From NCBI GenBank assembly GCA_947499125.1, contig CANMMP010000002.1, positions 248,001 to 312,000 of the forward strand: a DNA stretch of 64,000 bases. The letters run 5' to 3'. The notes beneath the pieces are model-generated. The model did not search any database. It saw nothing but the letters and a program-made list of their open reading frames with translations, and was not told the origin of the DNA. Origin of the DNA: an uncultured Pontibacter sp. GTDB taxonomy: Bacteria > Bacteroidota > Bacteroidia > Cytophagales > Hymenobacteraceae. Positions 16,972 to 28,186 of this stretch are shown piece by piece; within the stretch, counting starts at the first letter, position 1; each line of letters begins with the position of its first letter. Made by a program: the position numbers and the translations under genes.

Positions 16972-19074
16972 TTATACGAGGTCAAAATCAATGTTCTCGT
17001 AGATGTTGCGGTTATAGAACAGCTTGTGTATGTCTACAATATCCTCGCCGGCGGCAGGGCGTTTCTTAACGTAAGTACCATCCTCGCGCATAATGTACGA
17101 GTTCTGGTTATCGAGCAGGTTATAGTGCAGAATGGCTATCGCCTCACGTTTCAGGTCCTCTTTCAGGATGAGGAACAAAGCCTCTATTCTCCTGTCGAAG
17201 CTGCGCACCATTACGTCGGCGCTGCCGCTGTATACTTTCGCGTCGCCGCTGTTATGGAAATAGTAGATACGGCTGTGCTCCAGGTACTCCCCAACTATAG
17301 ATTTTACAAAGATATTCTCGCTGAGGTCTTCGCGGCCAGGGCGCAGGCAGCAAATGCCCCTTACGATAAGTTTTATAGGTACACCGGCTTTTGATGCCTT
17401 GTAAAACTCATCCATCACCTCTTTATCTTCTAAAGAGTTTATTTTGATCACGATGCCGCTTTTAAGGCCTTTTTTAGCGTTTTTAGCTTCGTTCCGGATA
17501 AGTTCTATCAGCTGGCTGCGCAGGCCTTTCGGCGAGGTCATCAGCGATTTATACTCGTTCGGGCGCGAGTGGCCAGTAATTACATTAAAAAATTCCGACA
17601 CGTCGTGAGCGTATACTTCGTCGGTGGTCAGCAGGCTTACATCAGAGTATAAGCGGGCAGTCTGTTCGTTATAGTTGCCACTACCAATATGCACATAGCG
17701 TGTTACTTTTTCACCCTCTTTCCGGATGATCATCAGCATTTTAGTGTGCGTTTTATACTTGCTGATTCCGTAAATAACAAAACAACCAGCCTTCTCCAGC
17801 CTGTCGCCTTCTTTCAGGTTACGCTCTTCATCAAAGCGGGCTTTTACCTCGAACAACACCGAAACGTGCTTTCCGTTTTCGGCGGCTTTATGCAGGGCAG
17901 CTGTAACACGGCTCTGGTCGGCGAGGCGATAAATGGTTTGTTTTATACCCAGCACGTAAGGGTCTTCGGCGGCACGCTCCAGTAGGTTTACAACTGGCTC
18001 CATGCTGTTATAAGGGTGGTGCAGTAGCACATCCTGGTCTTTCAGGTACTGGAACAGGTCAACGCCATCGCTTGGCAGGCTACGCGGCATAACGGAATGT
18101 GGCTGCTTAAAAGCACGGTCCTTGAACTGCCGATGGTTCACGATCTGCCACAAAGCACGCAGGTCTATCAGGCTGTTTATCGTGAACACGTTGGCATTAT
18201 CTATCACCCAGCGGTCCTTGAGCAGCTTCATCATAAACGCCGAAGGGTTACGCTCTACTTCCAAACGTACCACGCGTCCTTTTTTACGGGTTTTGAGCTT
18301 CGCCTTTATCTCCTGCACAAAATCAGCATCTATATCATCCGATTCTTCCAGGGTAAAGTCGCCGTTGCGGGTTATCCGGAACAGGTTAACCGATACGATC
18401 TCAACGTTGCGAAAAAGCTTCTTTATTTTCCAGCGAATGATCTCCTCGATGGGCACAAATATGATCTTGTCCTTGCGGTTGATCTCGTAAAAACGGGCAA
18501 GGTTCTGGGGTATCTGCACAAAAGTGAGGCGGTCCTGCGACTTCTGGTCTTCTACGGTGCGGGTTACCACGCCAAAGGTCAGCAGCTGGTTCATCAGCAA
18601 CGGGAAGCCATGGTAATTGTCGAACACCATGGGCGTCAGTAACGGGAAAATGGTGTTCTTAAAGTAAGAATCTACTTTTTTCTGCTCTATCTCGGTCAGT
18701 TCGCCAACCATCAAAACATCAAAGCCATTTTTATCAAACAGCGGTTTCAGTTCGTTGTTATAGGTAAGGTACTGGTCGTTTACGAAACGGTGAGAGTAGT
18801 CGAGTAGCTTCTTGCGGAAGGGCAGTTCGCGCAAACCAGAGTAATCGGTGCGCTCCTTTCCGTAGTCGATGTAATTATACAAACTGCCTAACCTGATCAT
18901 GAAGAACTCATCGAGGTTAGACGAAGTAATGGCCAAAAACTTTAGCCTGTCGAAGATAGACTTATTTGTATCGCGGGCCTGGTCGAGCACGCGGTAATTA
19001 AAGCGCAGCCAGCTCAGGTCGCGGCTAATGTATTTACTTTTCTTTATCTGGTCAGAGACCTTATTTATAAGCAT
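16972..19074 (-). CDS. ppk1: Polyphosphate kinase 1
   Basis: 700 residues, typical length. Reversibly polymerises ATP gamma-phosphate into inorganic polyphosphate. N-terminal domain YISRDLSWLRFNYRVLDQA; C-terminal tandem phospholipase D-like catalytic domains. The two histidines of the active site are visible in YKTHTKMLM and YVHIGSGNYNEQTARLYSD, and a later site in HSRIYYFHNSGDAKVYSGSA. The C-terminus overlaps nothing and ends 4 bases before the shared terminator. A Ppx/GppA homologue (32355) lies 13 kb away, so synthesis and hydrolysis are not in one operon. Confidence 0.96.
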   Translation of the reverse strand: MLINKVSDQIKKSKYISRDLSWLRFNYRVLDQARDTNKSIFDRLKFLAITSSNLDEFFMIRLGSLYNYIDYGKERTDYSGLRELPFRKKLLDYSHRFVNDQYLTYNNELKPLFDKNGFDVLMVGELTEIEQKKVDSYFKNTIFPLLTPMVFDNYHGFPLLMNQLLTFGVVTRTVEDQKSQDRLTFVQIPQNLARFYEINRKDKIIFVPIEEIIRWKIKKLFRNVEIVSVNLFRITRNGDFTLEESDDIDADFVQEIKAKLKTRKKGRVVRLEVERNPSAFMMKLLKDRWVIDNANVFTINSLIDLRALWQIVNHRQFKDRAFKQPHSVMPRSLPSDGVDLFQYLKDQDVLLHHPYNSMEPVVNLLERAAEDPYVLGIKQTIYRLADQSRVTAALHKAAENGKHVSVLFEVKARFDEERNLKEGDRLEKAGCFVIYGISKYKTHTKMLMIIRKEGEKVTRYVHIGSGNYNEQTARLYSDVSLLTTDEVYAHDVSEFFNVITGHSRPNEYKSLMTSPKGLRSQLIELIRNEAKNAKKGLKSGIVIKINSLEDKEVMDEFYKASKAGVPIKLIVRGICCLRPGREDLSENIFVKSIVGEYLEHSRIYYFHNSGDAKVYSGSADVMVRSFDRRIEALFLILKEDLKREAIAILHYNLLDNQNSYIMREDGTYVKKRPAAGEDIVDIHKLFYNRNIYENIDFDLV

Positions 19075-19286
19075 GCTTTCGGGGGGTTAAAACAGTAAGG
19101 CAGGTACAAAATACCTAACATACCTGTACTTCTATATGCTGAAAAACATATTTAGTTGCTTAAATGCTAAGATAATTTTTGTTATTCAAATTGTATAATA
19201 ATTTGAGCAAAACTCTGTAATTGATTCTGAGTACGTTAAAGTTCGGCGTTGTTATGGTCTTTGCCTCTGCTATAGTTGCAAAGCAA

Positions 19287-19316
19287 AGCGGCACTTCCCT
19301 AACCAGGAAGTGCCGC
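19287..19316 (-). terminator. Terminator after the 19353 lipoprotein gene
   Basis: AGCGGCACTTCC and GGAAGTGCCGCT form a perfect 12-bp stem with a 6-base loop. The leftward strand then runs through a T-rich stretch. Confidence 0.8.
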
Positions 19317-19352
19317 TATAATCTGAGCTATGATCAATTTATTGGGGCGTTA

Positions 19353-20351
19353 CTACTGCATGCAATGTGCATTTCTGATGCCGGCGCCCCGGGCATCTAT
19401 AAGCCTGAAAAGACTGTTGTTTTCTGTTAAACTTACCAGGCCATCGTTACAGGTCAGGTTAATATCGGGCACACCTTTATGGTTTGTCTCTATCTGGAGA
19501 GCGTTTATGAGGTCTTCGGCATGTTCTACTTTAAATATGGTGCCTGGTTTCATGCCGTTGCTTCGTAATAGCACTGCGTTCTGAGATAAGGCTTTTACAT
19601 TTATTGGTCTGCTGCCTACATACTGTAACCAAACGGTATTTACCTCCCGGGTACATGCACTTATACATTGGCCCATGCCGTCTCTGCACATTTGTATCCT
19701 GCCAATTGTGCCTGAACCTTTTCCGGTGCGTTCTTCCCCGAAGGTGACAATAATTTTAGACACTCCCGGTTGATTATCTAACCCAACAATTACACTTCCT
19801 TTATCGCCGATTAACGGTATGTCCTTCGTCATGAGCAGTTGACCGGTGTTACTGAATAGCTCTATTTTGGTTCCTGCCTCGTCTGCATCAATATCCGTGA
19901 AAACCATGTTCTTCATGGTTAAAGAGCCGGTTGCACTAAAATCAAGTATAACGCGGCCACCTTTCTCGTTTATGTAAGTACCTGCTTCATCTGGCACGGT
20001 CAGTAATCCGTTCATGCCAATGTTTGTGTAAGCTGAGTTGCTTACCAGTTCCGGATGCTGGGCAGGGTCGAGCAATAAGGCAGCCGTCTCCGGAAGGTAT
20101 TTGCCGTTATGGCCACGTCGTTGGGCAGTTACGCGCATCTCAATACCATCTTCTATAATGGTAAATACATTGCTTGGCTTCGCGCCATCTCCGTACAGCT
20201 GCATCATATTGCACCCTGAGTCATCGTAACCTACAATTTCATCCTGGTTTGTAGTTTTCAGTGGTTGTACTGTTTCCTCGTCGGGAGTACATGCTGCCAA
20301 ACCAAATGCCAAGGTCACAAAGCAAATAAAGTTTAAGGATGTTGTTTTCAT
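19353..20351 (-). CDS. Hypothetical lipoprotein
   Basis: 332 residues from ATG 20351; an upstream in-frame ATG at 20393 would put 14 hydrophilic residues before the signal peptide and is rejected. Signal peptide MKTTSLNFICFVTLAFGLAAC with Cys21 as the lipidation site. The body is beta-rich with Thr/Gly-rich stretches and six or more cysteines (SGCNMMQ, QMCRDGMGQCISACTRE, LTCNDG, AHCMQ), suggesting disulfides outside the cytoplasm. The middle part (about 70-220: GGRVILDFSATGSLTMKN, IELFSNTGQLL) looks like an adhesin-type or carbohydrate-binding sandwich, but I cannot assign a family. Single gene with its own terminator. Confidence 0.65.
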   Translation of the reverse strand: MKTTSLNFICFVTLAFGLAACTPDEETVQPLKTTNQDEIVGYDDSGCNMMQLYGDGAKPSNVFTIIEDGIEMRVTAQRRGHNGKYLPETAALLLDPAQHPELVSNSAYTNIGMNGLLTVPDEAGTYINEKGGRVILDFSATGSLTMKNMVFTDIDADEAGTKIELFSNTGQLLMTKDIPLIGDKGSVIVGLDNQPGVSKIIVTFGEERTGKGSGTIGRIQMCRDGMGQCISACTREVNTVWLQYVGSRPINVKALSQNAVLLRSNGMKPGTIFKVEHAEDLINALQIETNHKGVPDINLTCNDGLVSLTENNSLFRLIDARGAGIRNAHCMQ

Positions 20352-20642
20352 ACTTTCACACTTAGAATTAAACAGGTAAATACTAACTCTCAACAGAGTT
20401 GATAAATTAATAATACATATAATTTAAGTGCAATGTCTGATTTCTACCAGTCTAATTTACCTGAGTAGCCCATATAACTTGTGTACTATCCGATTAAACT
20501 GGTAGACGTCATTCAATCAAATGCCAACGAAAAGGCAACTATAAAAGAGGAAAGTATAGGTTGAGATTGTGCGTGAAAAGGCCACAAACCAGCGGGAAAC
20601 AGGCTTTTTGGTTAAAGTTGAAAGTATAAATGCTATAGAGTT

Positions 20643-21278
20643 TTATTCCGGAGAGTTAAAGTCAAGTACATAGGCAATGCCGGCCCCGATAGTAACGGCT
20701 GTTACAGGCGAGCGGTAAGTATAGTCGCGGTAGTCTTCGTCTTCTTCGGTTGCTCTACGGAAAGCTGCTGGTGTTAAGTAGCGTGCACTGGTGCCGGTAA
20801 GGTATTCCAGGTGGGTTTCGAAGCGCCATTTGTTTTTCCCGATCTGTAGTCCTGCGCGGCCGCCATATCCCAGGGTAAATGAAGAGAAAACAGGGGAGGT
20901 TTCATCTGGCAGGTTATTGTTCTCATAATCCATAAACCTGAAACCAAGCAAAGCATAAGCAAAAGGATGAAAGTATTTTGCTATTGTAAAACGCGCACCG
21001 GCATGCACATTCATCAGGGTTATTTCTACATCCAGGTCGGAGGTACCGTCGTGTGCCAGTATATTCTGGGAATAGCTGAGCCCGCCTGCCCATGGCTTTT
21101 CAGTTGGCCTTATAGTTACCGATGGCTCGTACCCGATAGCATTATAGTTTTCGCCAAATTTACCGCCAAACCCGGATGCCCGCAGTTTCAGCGAAAGATC
21201 AAAATCCTGGGCAGTTACTGCAGCCGGTAGCCAAAAAAGCTGGAACATTAAAAGCAGGCTGAATTTTAAAGGCCTCAT
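20643..21278 (-). CDS. Outer-membrane beta-barrel protein
   Basis: 211 residues. Cleavable signal peptide (LLLMFQLFWLPAAVTAQ). The rest alternates polar and aromatic residues in strands (FSSFTLGYGGRAGLQIG, WRFETHLEYLTG) and ends in a strand, as expected for a porin-like small barrel of about eight strands. Function unknown. The next gene upstream on the same strand is a secreted esterase 66 bases away, so the two may share a transcript. Confidence 0.7.
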   Translation of the reverse strand: MRPLKFSLLLMFQLFWLPAAVTAQDFDLSLKLRASGFGGKFGENYNAIGYEPSVTIRPTEKPWAGGLSYSQNILAHDGTSDLDVEITLMNVHAGARFTIAKYFHPFAYALLGFRFMDYENNNLPDETSPVFSSFTLGYGGRAGLQIGKNKWRFETHLEYLTGTSARYLTPAAFRRATEEDEDYRDYTYRSPVTAVTIGAGIAYVLDFNSPE

Positions 21279-21344
21279 AGGTCAGGTATAAACTCTAGGT
21301 AAAATAAGTATAAAATTGTTCTGAAGAAGTATAGAGCTGTCCGC

Positions 21345-22493
21345 TTATTTGTCCGGGAAAATAAGTTTTAAGGCATGAGGCATTCTTCGGGCCCAGGCTG
21401 CTTCGGAGTGCTGGTCAGTTGGCGCTTTTATCCAGATAAAGTCTTTGCCTTCGTGGTAGCCTTTTGCTTTAAGTGCCACCAGCATTTCGTCTATACCAGG
21501 TTGTAATTTCTCTTCGAGTTCTATGCCGCCGTTATCAATGTAAAAGTATAGTTTCTTCTTTTTGCCTTTGTAGTTCAGCACATCATCTACATAATCAATA
21601 TGCTGTATCTTAAAGGCTGGCGACATGCAGATAGCTTTCGAAAATACATTTGGGTACTCCCAGGCCAGCATAAATGCCATAATGCCACCCGCCGATGAGC
21701 CGCCAATTGCTGTATGTTTCCGGCCAGGTTTGGTGCGGTATTGGGTATCTATAAAAGGCTTCACGGTGTTCACTACAAAATCCATGTAGGCGCTGCCTTT
21801 CTCTCCCGGGGTATATTCGTCGCTACGGTCCGGAGTGTTATAAATGCCCACTATAATAATTGGTTCGATGGCTCCGGCTTTTATCAGGCTGTCGGCTGTT
21901 TCGTCGAGTTGCCAGTCGGTGCCGAAAGAGCTTGTAGCCGGGTCTATAATGTTCTGGCCATCGTGCATGTAGAGCACCGGGTATTTCTTTTTCGGATCTT
22001 CGGTGTAGCCATCGGGCAGCCAAACTATAAGGTCGCGGTTTTTTATGCCTTTACCTTGCAAGCCTTTATGATACTTAACTGTACCTGTAATGCCGCTTTT
22101 AAACGGTCGTGTTTTCTTATCCAGCCAGTGCGTTATAGTATCTTTAAGTATAGTTGGCTGGTTTATAGTTGCGCTGAAGTTTGGTAGCGGAAAACCTTTT
22201 GCATCGGTGCCTTCTCGGACCCAGGAGCCTAAAGTATACTTGTACTCGAGTTGCGTTTCAGGTTTAAACTGAAGTTGCAGTTGCCAGGTATGGTTGCCTT
22301 TGTTCTGGAGCTTTACTTTGCCAGGATTCCAGTTGCCAAGTTCTGGTTCGTTGCCGGCTATAAAAATGGTAGTGCTGTCGGGTAGGGAAGGGGCGTGTAA
22401 TTCGAAAAGGACTTTTACAGGTATAGGTTGCTGCGCTTTTGCAACTATAGCTGAGGCCATCAGAAACATTAAAAAGAAGAAAAGCTTTCTCAT
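21345..22493 (-). CDS. Secreted alpha/beta-hydrolase esterase with N-terminal CBM20-like domain
   Basis: 382 residues from ATG 22493; the upstream ATG at 22526 would precede the signal peptide MRKLFFFLMFLMASAIVAKA by 11 residues. Residues about 25-115 resemble a CBM20 starch-binding domain (IAGNEPELGNWNPG, LEYKYTLGSWVREG). The esterase D-like domain follows, with YMHDGQN and nucleophile Ser267 in GGSSAGG; His near the end in TDQHSEAAW completes a plausible triad. Exported to the periplasm. The carbohydrate-binding module suggests an acylated polysaccharide or oligosaccharide substrate, but similar fusions also include siderophore-type esterases. Confidence 0.8.
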   Translation of the reverse strand: MRKLFFFLMFLMASAIVAKAQQPIPVKVLFELHAPSLPDSTTIFIAGNEPELGNWNPGKVKLQNKGNHTWQLQLQFKPETQLEYKYTLGSWVREGTDAKGFPLPNFSATINQPTILKDTITHWLDKKTRPFKSGITGTVKYHKGLQGKGIKNRDLIVWLPDGYTEDPKKKYPVLYMHDGQNIIDPATSSFGTDWQLDETADSLIKAGAIEPIIIVGIYNTPDRSDEYTPGEKGSAYMDFVVNTVKPFIDTQYRTKPGRKHTAIGGSSAGGIMAFMLAWEYPNVFSKAICMSPAFKIQHIDYVDDVLNYKGKKKKLYFYIDNGGIELEEKLQPGIDEMLVALKAKGYHEGKDFIWIKAPTDQHSEAAWARRMPHALKLIFPDK

Positions 22494-22588
22494 AAAACTA
22501 TAAACAGGCAAGGCTGATGTCCGCAACTATAAATTCAGGTGCTAAAGATATTCAAATTCCTTTTCAGGTGTAGCTTCCCGTAAACAAA

Positions 22589-22613
22589 AAAGCCAGCTTT
22601 ATCAGCTGGCTTT
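22589..22613 (-). terminator. Terminator after the 22677 gene
   Basis: AAAGCCAGC and GCTGGCTTT, 9-bp perfect stem with a 7-base loop; the leftward strand continues into a T-run. Confidence 0.8.
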
Positions 22614-22676
22614 CAGTATAGTTACCTGGTTAGGTTTTACAAAGTATAAGCTTGCATCCGAACCTGTGCTTAGCTC

Positions 22677-23912
22677 TTAATACTGGCTTATAACCTCCCG
22701 CATGTTCTTGCCTGTAACCTCAGACATGATGTCCAGAACAGCGATCACCGAAATATTATCGTGCTTTTTGATCTCCTGCAATACCAGTAATAACTTCTCT
22801 TCGTCGTTTGCGAACTGATCTCTGAAAAATTTGAAGGCTCTTCCATATTGACCAACCTCATCGTAGTAAATGAATTTTGACCCATAAAGCTTTCCTTTAT
22901 CTATATCTTTTATAGGTCCGTTAGCTCTCCAATCTAGTAAGTTTCCGTCTTTACGATGTTTCTCTGCTGCCTGAAGTCTGAATTCTGTGAAGTTTTTTTC
23001 AGCAATTTTAGGGTCGATCAATTTACAATACTCATAGGCTATATACTCCGAAAGGCCATCCCGGAACCATCTGTATTTATACCCTCCCAGGTTATACTTA
23101 TTTACCAACGTGCCTTCAATTATTTCATGAGAAAGAACAGAGCCTATTTTTTCTTTCAATTTTGCCTGATTCACACTATCAGACTCATACAGACCCATCG
23201 TCCAGGGTATTCTTGAGTTTGTCCCGATAAAAATGGAATTAGTTGACCTGCGATCTGATAAGTATAGATTTTCCTGCTCAATTTCTTTCATCAGGAACCT
23301 ATTAGAGAGGAGGCTGTCTAACTTATGAAAATAAGCAAGGGATTGTTGGCTTTCATTCTTCAGATTCCCATCGTAGTATACAGTATACCCTTTTTGGCTT
23401 AATGAATCGGCAGTACTTAGGTCCCACACATCCAGGTTCACAATATTTTCGACAGGGTTGCCTCCTGCTATTTCTTCCTTCTTAAAGGAGGCTCTTGTGA
23501 TCAATGGAAACTTATGTGGCCATGGCGAGTTCATCACTATAATTTTAGGCCCATCCTTTGTTGCCTTATACTGTATTTCAAAGTCTTCAGAATCATAATT
23601 CTTAAAGAAGATCTCTCCCGTCACACTCACAACTGAATCTTTACTCTCTTTTACATGATCTACCTCGATATCAGCTATTTCTACTGATTTCTTATAGTTA
23701 ATGTAAGCATAAAGCGAGGTAAAAGAGCCGGTTGTTTCATGGCCTTTAAAAGAGAAGCTATTTGAGAGAAAAGGTTTTAATTTAGTGTAATCCCTTTCGT
23801 TAAATGCATTTTTCACGGTGTCAACCAATTGTATCTCCGCCTGAACCGGTTCTCTTCTGTTGCAGCTCATAAGTACCAGCGAAGCAAGTACCACTACGAT
23901 TATTCTTTTCAT
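22677..23912 (-). CDS. Lipoprotein resembling peptidase MA-type metalloproteases, altered zinc motif
   Basis: 411 residues. Signal peptide with lipobox LVLMSC (Cys17). The N-terminal part (about 25-130) resembles an NTF2/SnoaL-like domain (VDTVKNAFNERDYTKLKPFL). The C-terminal part has the layout of gluzincin peptidases: SHEIIEG at 261-267 where HExxH is expected, and downstream WFRDGLSEY (Glu289), which matches the GLAEY third-ligand motif. The second histidine is replaced by Glu266, so it may be inactive or bind metal differently. GC is lower than the neighbours. Function unknown. Confidence 0.65.
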   Translation of the reverse strand: MKRIIVVVLASLVLMSCNRREPVQAEIQLVDTVKNAFNERDYTKLKPFLSNSFSFKGHETTGSFTSLYAYINYKKSVEIADIEVDHVKESKDSVVSVTGEIFFKNYDSEDFEIQYKATKDGPKIIVMNSPWPHKFPLITRASFKKEEIAGGNPVENIVNLDVWDLSTADSLSQKGYTVYYDGNLKNESQQSLAYFHKLDSLLSNRFLMKEIEQENLYLSDRRSTNSIFIGTNSRIPWTMGLYESDSVNQAKLKEKIGSVLSHEIIEGTLVNKYNLGGYKYRWFRDGLSEYIAYEYCKLIDPKIAEKNFTEFRLQAAEKHRKDGNLLDWRANGPIKDIDKGKLYGSKFIYYDEVGQYGRAFKFFRDQFANDEEKLLLVLQEIKKHDNISVIAVLDIMSEVTGKNMREVISQY

Positions 23913-24028
23913 GATTAGTAAGTTTTCTGAATACAGCGCGAAGCAACTGTAGTAATTGAGGTTTGTATATTAATTTTCCTGAATATACACTTTTCCTGCA
24001 TTTATACTTATACATCAGCCAACAAAAA

Positions 24029-24051
24029 AGGCCAGCTACAATAGCCGGCCT
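24029..24051 (-). terminator. Terminator after gyrB
   Basis: On the leftward strand AGGCCGGCT pairs with AGCTGGCCT (one G-T pair) and is followed by a run of T. Confidence 0.82.
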
Positions 24052-24077
24052 CTCCTGAATCAACAAGTAAATCCTTA

Positions 24078-26144
<2,067 letters not shown>

Positions 26145-26284
26145 CTATTTAGGATATGCGCATCTGTTTATAAACAAAAACTTCCCGGCTTTAGTGCCTG
26201 AAATTCAGTAATATACTATAATAAAAGTAAAGAGGAGAGTAGGTTTAAAGTAAGTGATGCCCAGCTGCCTGTCAAAGGGAATTC

Positions 26285-26932
26285 TCAGTCTAAAAGGCGG
26301 GCTTTTACACGCACCCGGGAAGCCATACGGCGGTTATATTCATAATATTCAGGGCCATAGGGCTGCATGTTATCGAGCTCTTCTATACTTATTATTTCAT
26401 AGGTTCTGTCGTCGCTGCCTTTCAGGAAATCAAGTTTTGCTTTGGCATTTTCCACGGCTTTGGCCAGTAACTGTTTTTGCAGTTTCAGTCGGTCCTGGGG
26501 GTTAACGAATGTGCCGGTCATGTTCAGGTTAAAAGGGATGTTGTGTTTCAGCAGGTCGTCGGTAAGCTGGCCGTAAGCTGCGCTATCTTCCACACTGATC
26601 ATGTACGTAATGCCCACCTGGTACATCTCCGGTTTTATAGGTTTGCCCGTTTGTTCCGGCATATAGTTCATGTAAATATTGTCGTTTACCTTCATCATTT
26701 CCGGGAAAACTTTTTTAACAGAGTCAGCCCAGCTCTGAAACTCGGCGCGCTGCTTCATAGGGCCATTGTACGACAGGTTAAGGCGATAGCCTGCATCCGG
26801 TGTTACCTGCTCGTGTTCCCCAATCACCTCGATAAAGTGTTTCTCATCTTCTGAAGTTTCGCGTACCTGGCAGGAAACTAAAATGGTGGCACTGCCAGAC
26901 ACGGCCAGTAACCATAGTTGCATCTTTTTCAT
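26285..26932 (-). CDS. SIMPL-like (DUF541-type) lipoprotein
   Basis: 215 residues from ATG 26932 (an earlier ATG at 26959 lies before the signal peptide). Lipobox ILVSC. The domain layout, with HFIEVIGEHEQVTPDAGYRLNL at the start and LLAKAVENAKAKLDFLKG in the C-terminal half, follows the SIMPL/DUF541 fold. Function in this phylum not known to me. Single leftward gene; moderate confidence in the family. Confidence 0.65.
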   Translation of the reverse strand: MKKMQLWLLAVSGSATILVSCQVRETSEDEKHFIEVIGEHEQVTPDAGYRLNLSYNGPMKQRAEFQSWADSVKKVFPEMMKVNDNIYMNYMPEQTGKPIKPEMYQVGITYMISVEDSAAYGQLTDDLLKHNIPFNLNMTGTFVNPQDRLKLQKQLLAKAVENAKAKLDFLKGSDDRTYEIISIEELDNMQPYGPEYYEYNRRMASRVRVKARLLD

Positions 26933-27085
26933 AGTGATATTTTGTAGATCAGATCTCATGTTTCTATAGTTTAAGCAGTAATTCTTTTGAGGTAGATCAG
27001 GCTTAAGTTACAAGTATAAATTATACTTCTACAAACGATTATTTAAGAAGATTTTGTACTTAAATTTCAGGCTTAATTATACGTT

Positions 27086-27415
27086 ATGAAAACTGTTATA
27101 CTGCTGCTCATCTCTAACATCTTCATGACCTTTGCCTGGTATGGCCACTTAAAGTATAAAGATGTATCGTTATGGAAAGTGATTCTGATCAGCTGGTTCA
27201 TTGCCTTTTTCGAGTACATGTTCCAGGTGCCGGCCAATCGTATCGGCCACGGACAGTTCACGGCCTTTCAGCTTAAAACGATACAGGAAGTTATAACCCT
27301 GGTGGTTTTTATCGGCTTCTCGGTTTTTTACCTACGCGAAGAAGTGAAGTGGAACTACATGGTGGGCTTTGTATTTATACTTTTGGCTGTGTTCTTCGTG
27401 TTTAAGAAATGGTGA
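27086..27415 (+). CDS. DUF486 family small membrane protein (DMT-like)
   Basis: 109 residues with about four membrane segments (VILLLISNIFMTFAWYG, VILISWFIAFFEYMFQVPAN, EVITLVVFIGFSVFYL, NYMVGFVFILLAVFFVF). The motif FEYMFQVPANRIG is characteristic of DUF486. Located in the inner membrane. Related to the drug/metabolite transporter superfamily, substrate unknown. Single gene. Confidence 0.9.
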   Translation: MKTVILLLISNIFMTFAWYGHLKYKDVSLWKVILISWFIAFFEYMFQVPANRIGHGQFTAFQLKTIQEVITLVVFIGFSVFYLREEVKWNYMVGFVFILLAVFFVFKKW

Positions 27416-27485
27416 CTTTAATTAATAATGATGAATTATGAATGATTAATACTCATTACTCACTTTTCATCATTGTTCCATTTGT

Positions 27486-27560
27486 GCCATTGTTGGTGTT
27501 TTCACCAATAAGTGTCAGGAGAGGCTCGATTGGATTGTTGGTGAAAACACCAACAATGGC
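27486..27560. repeat. Inverted pair of 24-bp palindromic repeats
   Basis: The arm 27486-27508 (starting GCCATTGTTGGTG) and the arm 27538-27560 (ending CACCAACAATGGC) are exact 23-base reverse complements, 29 bases apart. Each arm is itself a hairpin with a TTTT or AAAA loop. The layout resembles REP doublets (REPIN). Same family as 15723-15746 and 63357-63568. Confidence 0.85.
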
Positions 27561-27763
27561 GAAGAAAATCACACATCATGGGAGAAACGGCACAACCAAA
27601 ATTATACTTTTATAGGAGCCCGGAAAGCGGTGGGTTTTGCTTTTTATAGTTGAAATGCTGCTTTCCGGCGACCATATCCTAACTTTAGACGCTTATACTT
27701 TTACAATCCTGTATTTGCCCGTACCTTCGCGCTAAAGTTAAGTTAAACAGTCAGGTAGGTATT

Positions 27764-28186
27764 ATGAAAAAGTTGTTGCTGCTCTTAGTTGTTGGGTTGT
27801 TTGCCAGCTGCACTGCAAAACAGACAGATACAGAACAAAAAGCTGAACTACAGGACCAGGTAATGGCCGTACACGACAGTGCCATGGCAGAAATGGACCA
27901 GATCTTCAGGCTCCGGAAAAAACTGCGCACTTTACGCGATACGCTTGCTACACAACAAACAGATAGCGCTACGCTGCAATTACTCCAGCAAAACATAACA
28001 GGCCTGAACAAAGCCGATGAAAGTATGATGAACTGGATGCGCAGCTACAAAGCTCCTGATACACTGCAACACGACCAGGCCATGGACTATCTGCAAACCG
28101 AACTACAGAAAATTGAACGTGTAAAAGTAATAATGGACAGTACCATTGAAGCTGCCCAGGCAACCTATAAACAACATGAACTTTAA
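27764..28186 (+). CDS. Coiled-coil lipoprotein
   Basis: 140 residues. Lipobox LFASC (Cys16) after MKKLLLLLVVG. The rest is almost entirely helical with heptad character (LRKKLRTLRDTLATQQ, LQLLQQNITGLNKADESM). First of three overlapping genes with SCO and cytochrome c proteins (11-base overlap with the next), so a periplasmic or envelope helper role in respiratory assembly is possible. Homologues are often labelled 'viral A-type inclusion protein', which is uninformative. Confidence 0.75.
   Translation: MKKLLLLLVVGLFASCTAKQTDTEQKAELQDQVMAVHDSAMAEMDQIFRLRKKLRTLRDTLATQQTDSATLQLLQQNITGLNKADESMMNWMRSYKAPDTLQHDQAMDYLQTELQKIERVKVIMDSTIEAAQATYKQHEL

Noticed and set aside
28146-28175. TTG start extending the SCO protein by ten residues
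   Set aside because: ATG at 28176 gives a proper lipoprotein signal peptide and the overlap typical of coupled genes.
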